A stretch of 8,578 bases of DNA. It comes from JALHVH01 sp964544265 (lineage in GTDB: Bacteria; Acidobacteriota; Aminicenantia; Aminicenantales; Saccharicenantaceae). Under the pieces are notes generated by a model. That model had not been told where the DNA came from. It ran no database searches and saw nothing but the letters and a program-made list of their open reading frames with translations. Within the stretch, counting starts at the first letter, position 1. Every line of letters starts with the position of its first letter. The DNA lies in assembly GCA_964544265.1 (NCBI GenBank), contig CAZJBD010000107.1:1-8578 (forward strand). The letters run 5' to 3'. The translations under genes were made by a program, and so were the position numbers. Below are positions 5,925 through 8,578 of the stretch, in pieces.

Positions 5925-5998
5925 GGGTCAAACCTACTCTTTTGACAGGATGAGGCCTTGCTATATGGTTTTGTCAAAAGAGTAGGTTTGACCCCTAC
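5915..5998 (-). terminator. Rho-independent terminator for the inositol-3-phosphate synthase gene, formed by repeat copy B
   Basis: Read on the minus strand, eight bases past the TGA stop of the synthase gene, the 26-bp perfect hairpin is followed at once by TTTTTT (complement of 5915-5920). That is the layout of an intrinsic terminator. On the plus strand the hairpin is followed by TGTTTCC, so termination of the cyclodeaminase transcript would be weaker. The long 26-base loop is unusual for a terminator. Confidence 0.6.
5921..5998. repeat. REP-like palindromic element, copy B
   Basis: A perfect 26-bp inverted repeat: left arm 5921-5946 (beginning GTAGGGGTCAAACC), 26-base loop 5947-5972, right arm 5973-5998; one further A-T pair (5920/5999) extends it. 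Its core is identical in all 24 arm positions to copy A, while the loops agree at only about 14 of 26 positions. Nested palindromes are present: GTAGG-N7-CCTAC and GTCAAA-N8-TTTGAC. It fills most of the 81-bp gap between two convergent genes and overlaps the cyclodeaminase stop codon. Confidence 0.94.
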
Positions 5999-6005
5999 TG
6001 TTTCC

Positions 6006-7319
<1,314 letters not shown>

Positions 7320-7362
7320 GATTGACTCCTCCCGTAACTTATGGATTACTATAAATTAACAC

Positions 7363-7378
7363 AAGCCGGCGGCGGCTT
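7363..7378. repeat. Short inverted repeat in the divergent promoter region
   Basis: AAGCCG-GCGG-CGGCTT is a perfect 6-bp inverted repeat with a four-base spacer, about 44 bases upstream of the inositol-3-phosphate synthase start and about 95 bases upstream of the lipoprotein start. It could be a regulator-binding site or just a GC-rich hairpin. Possible minus-strand -10 sequences nearby (TATAGT, 7348-7353) lack a good -35. Confidence 0.3.
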
Positions 7379-7404
7379 CAAGGGGACGGCCATTGGGTTT
7401 CTTA

Positions 7405-7434
7405 TTGATTTGACATCCCCATCGGTGCTAAAAA
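7405..7434 (+). promoter_or_regulatory. Putative promoter of the lipoprotein gene
   Basis: TTGATT (7405-7410), 18 bases and TAAAAA (7429-7434, in GCTAAAAA) lie about 40 bases before ATG 7474. A better-looking TTGACA (7410-7415) overlaps but would leave only 13 bases to the same -10. The GCTAAAA core recurs upstream of larB and of the ACT gene. Confidence 0.4.
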
Positions 7435-7473
7435 GGACTCGTTTCCGGGGCGGCGGAAGTGGCGGAGGTATTT

Positions 7474-8578
7474 ATGAATAAACGAAGAGGATTTTTTTTA
7501 TCAGCCGTTTTTCTGGCCTTGATTATTTTCGTCTCTTGTTCTCCCAAGGCTCCGAGTGGGCCTTCATCCGAGAGCAAGGCCGGCGTCATGGCGGCTAAGA
7601 GCACGAACTATGATGACTTGGTTTCGCTCTTCAAGGAATGGCGCGAATTCGTGAAGCCGAAAGTGATCTACGGGGTCCCCGATTACTCGGCGATTGCCAT
7701 GAAGGAGCAATTTGCGGGCTTGGGAAAATGGCGCGGCCGGTTGGCGTCTATCGATCCTTCCGGCTGGACGCTGTCGCAACGGGCGGATTATGAGATCATG
7801 CGGGCCGAAATGAACGGCCTCGAGTTTGACCACCGGGTCCTGCGGCCTTGGTCGCGAAACGCCGCCTTCTATACCGTCGTCCAGGATTTCCCTCCCGACG
7901 TGCCGGCTCGGGAAGGGCCGGAACTCTATGGGACTCTTCTCCTGTTCACATATTCTTTCCCCCTGCCTGAAAAAGACGTTCCATCATTCCGGGCTAAACT
8001 TCATGCCATCCCCAGGATCCTGGAAATGGCGAAGATCAACCTCGTCGAGGATGCCAAGAATCTGTTCTTCCTGGGGATCCAGGTAAAAAAGGATGAAAGT
8101 GCAGTCCTCGGGAACCTGACCAAAACCTTGGCTAAACACCATCCAGACTTGGTCGCTGACGCTGAAAAGGCCAAGGCGGCCGTGGATGACTTTCGCGGCT
8201 GGCTCGAGAAAAAGTACAAGACCATGTCGGCGCCGTCGGGAATTGGAATAGAAAATTATGACTGGTACATGAAGAACGTCCACCTCGTCCCTTATACTTG
8301 GGAAGAGCAGGTGACGATCCTCCAGAGGGAACTCCAGCGCTCCTGGGCTTTTCTTAAGCTTGAAGAGAATCGTAACAGCAGGCTGCCCAAGCTGACGATG
8401 GCCGCGAGCGCCGAGGAATATCATCAGCGCCGCCGGGAAGCGGTCAAGGAGTTCATGGATTTCATCCGTAACGAGGGGATTTTCACCCTGCCCGATTATC
8501 TAGGATTGAGCTCGGAGCCGGGCGGATTCTCGCCCCCGGCCGAACCGGTCGACTTCTTTCTTCAGGTCGAATATCGCA
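7474..8578 (+). CDS. Secreted lipoprotein, probable DUF885 protein, N-terminal part (truncated by window end)
   Basis: An open frame starts at ATG 7474 and runs without a stop to the last base, giving 368 residues. GGAGG (7464-7468) lies five bases before the ATG. The N-terminus is a lipoprotein signal: MNKRRGF, a hydrophobic stretch (7-20), then FVSC with Cys22 as the lipid-attachment residue; Phe at -3 is looser than the E. coli lipobox. A Ser/Pro-rich linker (23-44) follows, then a helical, Trp- and Glu-rich domain. The segment IGIENYDWYMKNVHLVPYT (257-275) followed by WEEQVTILQRELQRSWAFLK (276-295) resembles the middle of DUF885 proteins, bacterial exported proteins thought to be metallopeptidase-like. 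Their HE-x-x-PGHH-type motif would lie further downstream, outside this window, so it cannot be checked. Family assignment is by remembered pattern and is moderately sure; export as a lipoprotein is surer. Confidence 0.72.
   Translation, partial: MNKRRGFFLSAVFLALIIFVSCSPKAPSGPSSESKAGVMAAKSTNYDDLVSLFKEWREFVKPKVIYGVPDYSAIAMKEQFAGLGKWRGRLASIDPSGWTLSQRADYEIMRAEMNGLEFDHRVLRPWSRNAAFYTVVQDFPPDVPAREGPELYGTLLLFTYSFPLPEKDVPSFRAKLHAIPRILEMAKINLVEDAKNLFFLGIQVKKDESAVLGNLTKTLAKHHPDLVADAEKAKAAVDDFRGWLEKKYKTMSAPSGIGIENYDWYMKNVHLVPYTWEEQVTILQRELQRSWAFLKLEENRNSRLPKLTMAASAEEYHQRRREAVKEFMDFIRNEGIFTLPDYLGLSSEPGGFSPPAEPVDFFLQVEYR

Noticed and set aside
4461..5998. The two repeats as a CRISPR array or as ends of a compound transposon
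   Set aside because: They are 1.4 kb apart with genes between, each is a long palindrome, and there is no transposase or visible target duplication.

Overview
The window looks like chromosomal DNA from a diderm (Gram-negative-type) bacterium. It carries lpxC for lipid A, plus an inositol-phospholipid gene pair and a DUF885-type lipoprotein. Genes are tightly packed, moderately GC-rich, and two pairs overlap as ATGA. The mixture of lpxC, myo-inositol-3-phosphate synthase and short palindromic repeats beginning GTAGGGGTCAAACC would fit an uncultivated lineage such as Candidatus Aminicenantes. That placement rests on general resemblance only.

Layout. 72-815 (-): larB, nickel-pincer cofactor synthesis, divergent from lpxC. 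914-1750 (+): lpxC, complete with all catalytic residues. 1946-2452 (+): a small soluble TPR protein with its own promoter, overlapping 2449-3744 (+), a GlmU-type protein. The GlmU acetyltransferase half is intact, but its uridylyltransferase half has lost several catalytic positions. 3754-4398 (-): a CDP-alcohol phosphatidyltransferase resembling phosphatidylinositol-phosphate synthase. 4582-4986 and 4983-5924 (+): a translationally coupled ACT-domain protein and ornithine cyclodeaminase/mu-crystallin family enzyme. 6006-7319 (-): myo-inositol-3-phosphate synthase. 7474-8578 (+, runs off the window): a secreted lipoprotein that looks like the N-terminal part of a DUF885 protein.

The most unusual structure is a pair of REP-like palindromic elements (4461-4534 and 5921-5998) bracketing the ACT/cyclodeaminase operon. 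Their four 24-bp arms are identical, and each has a 26-nt loop of divergent sequence. The upstream copy contributes a -35 box to the operon's apparent promoter. The downstream copy contributes the operon's stop codon and, read on the other strand, a hairpin plus T-run terminator for the inositol-phosphate synthase gene.

Working together: inositol-3-phosphate synthase and the CDP-alcohol phosphatidyltransferase can form a two-step route from glucose-6-phosphate to phosphatidylinositol phosphate. LpxC and GlmU both belong to UDP-GlcNAc/lipid A metabolism. The ACT protein may sense an amino acid linked to the cyclodeaminase reaction. These functional links are inferred from family knowledge and gene order.
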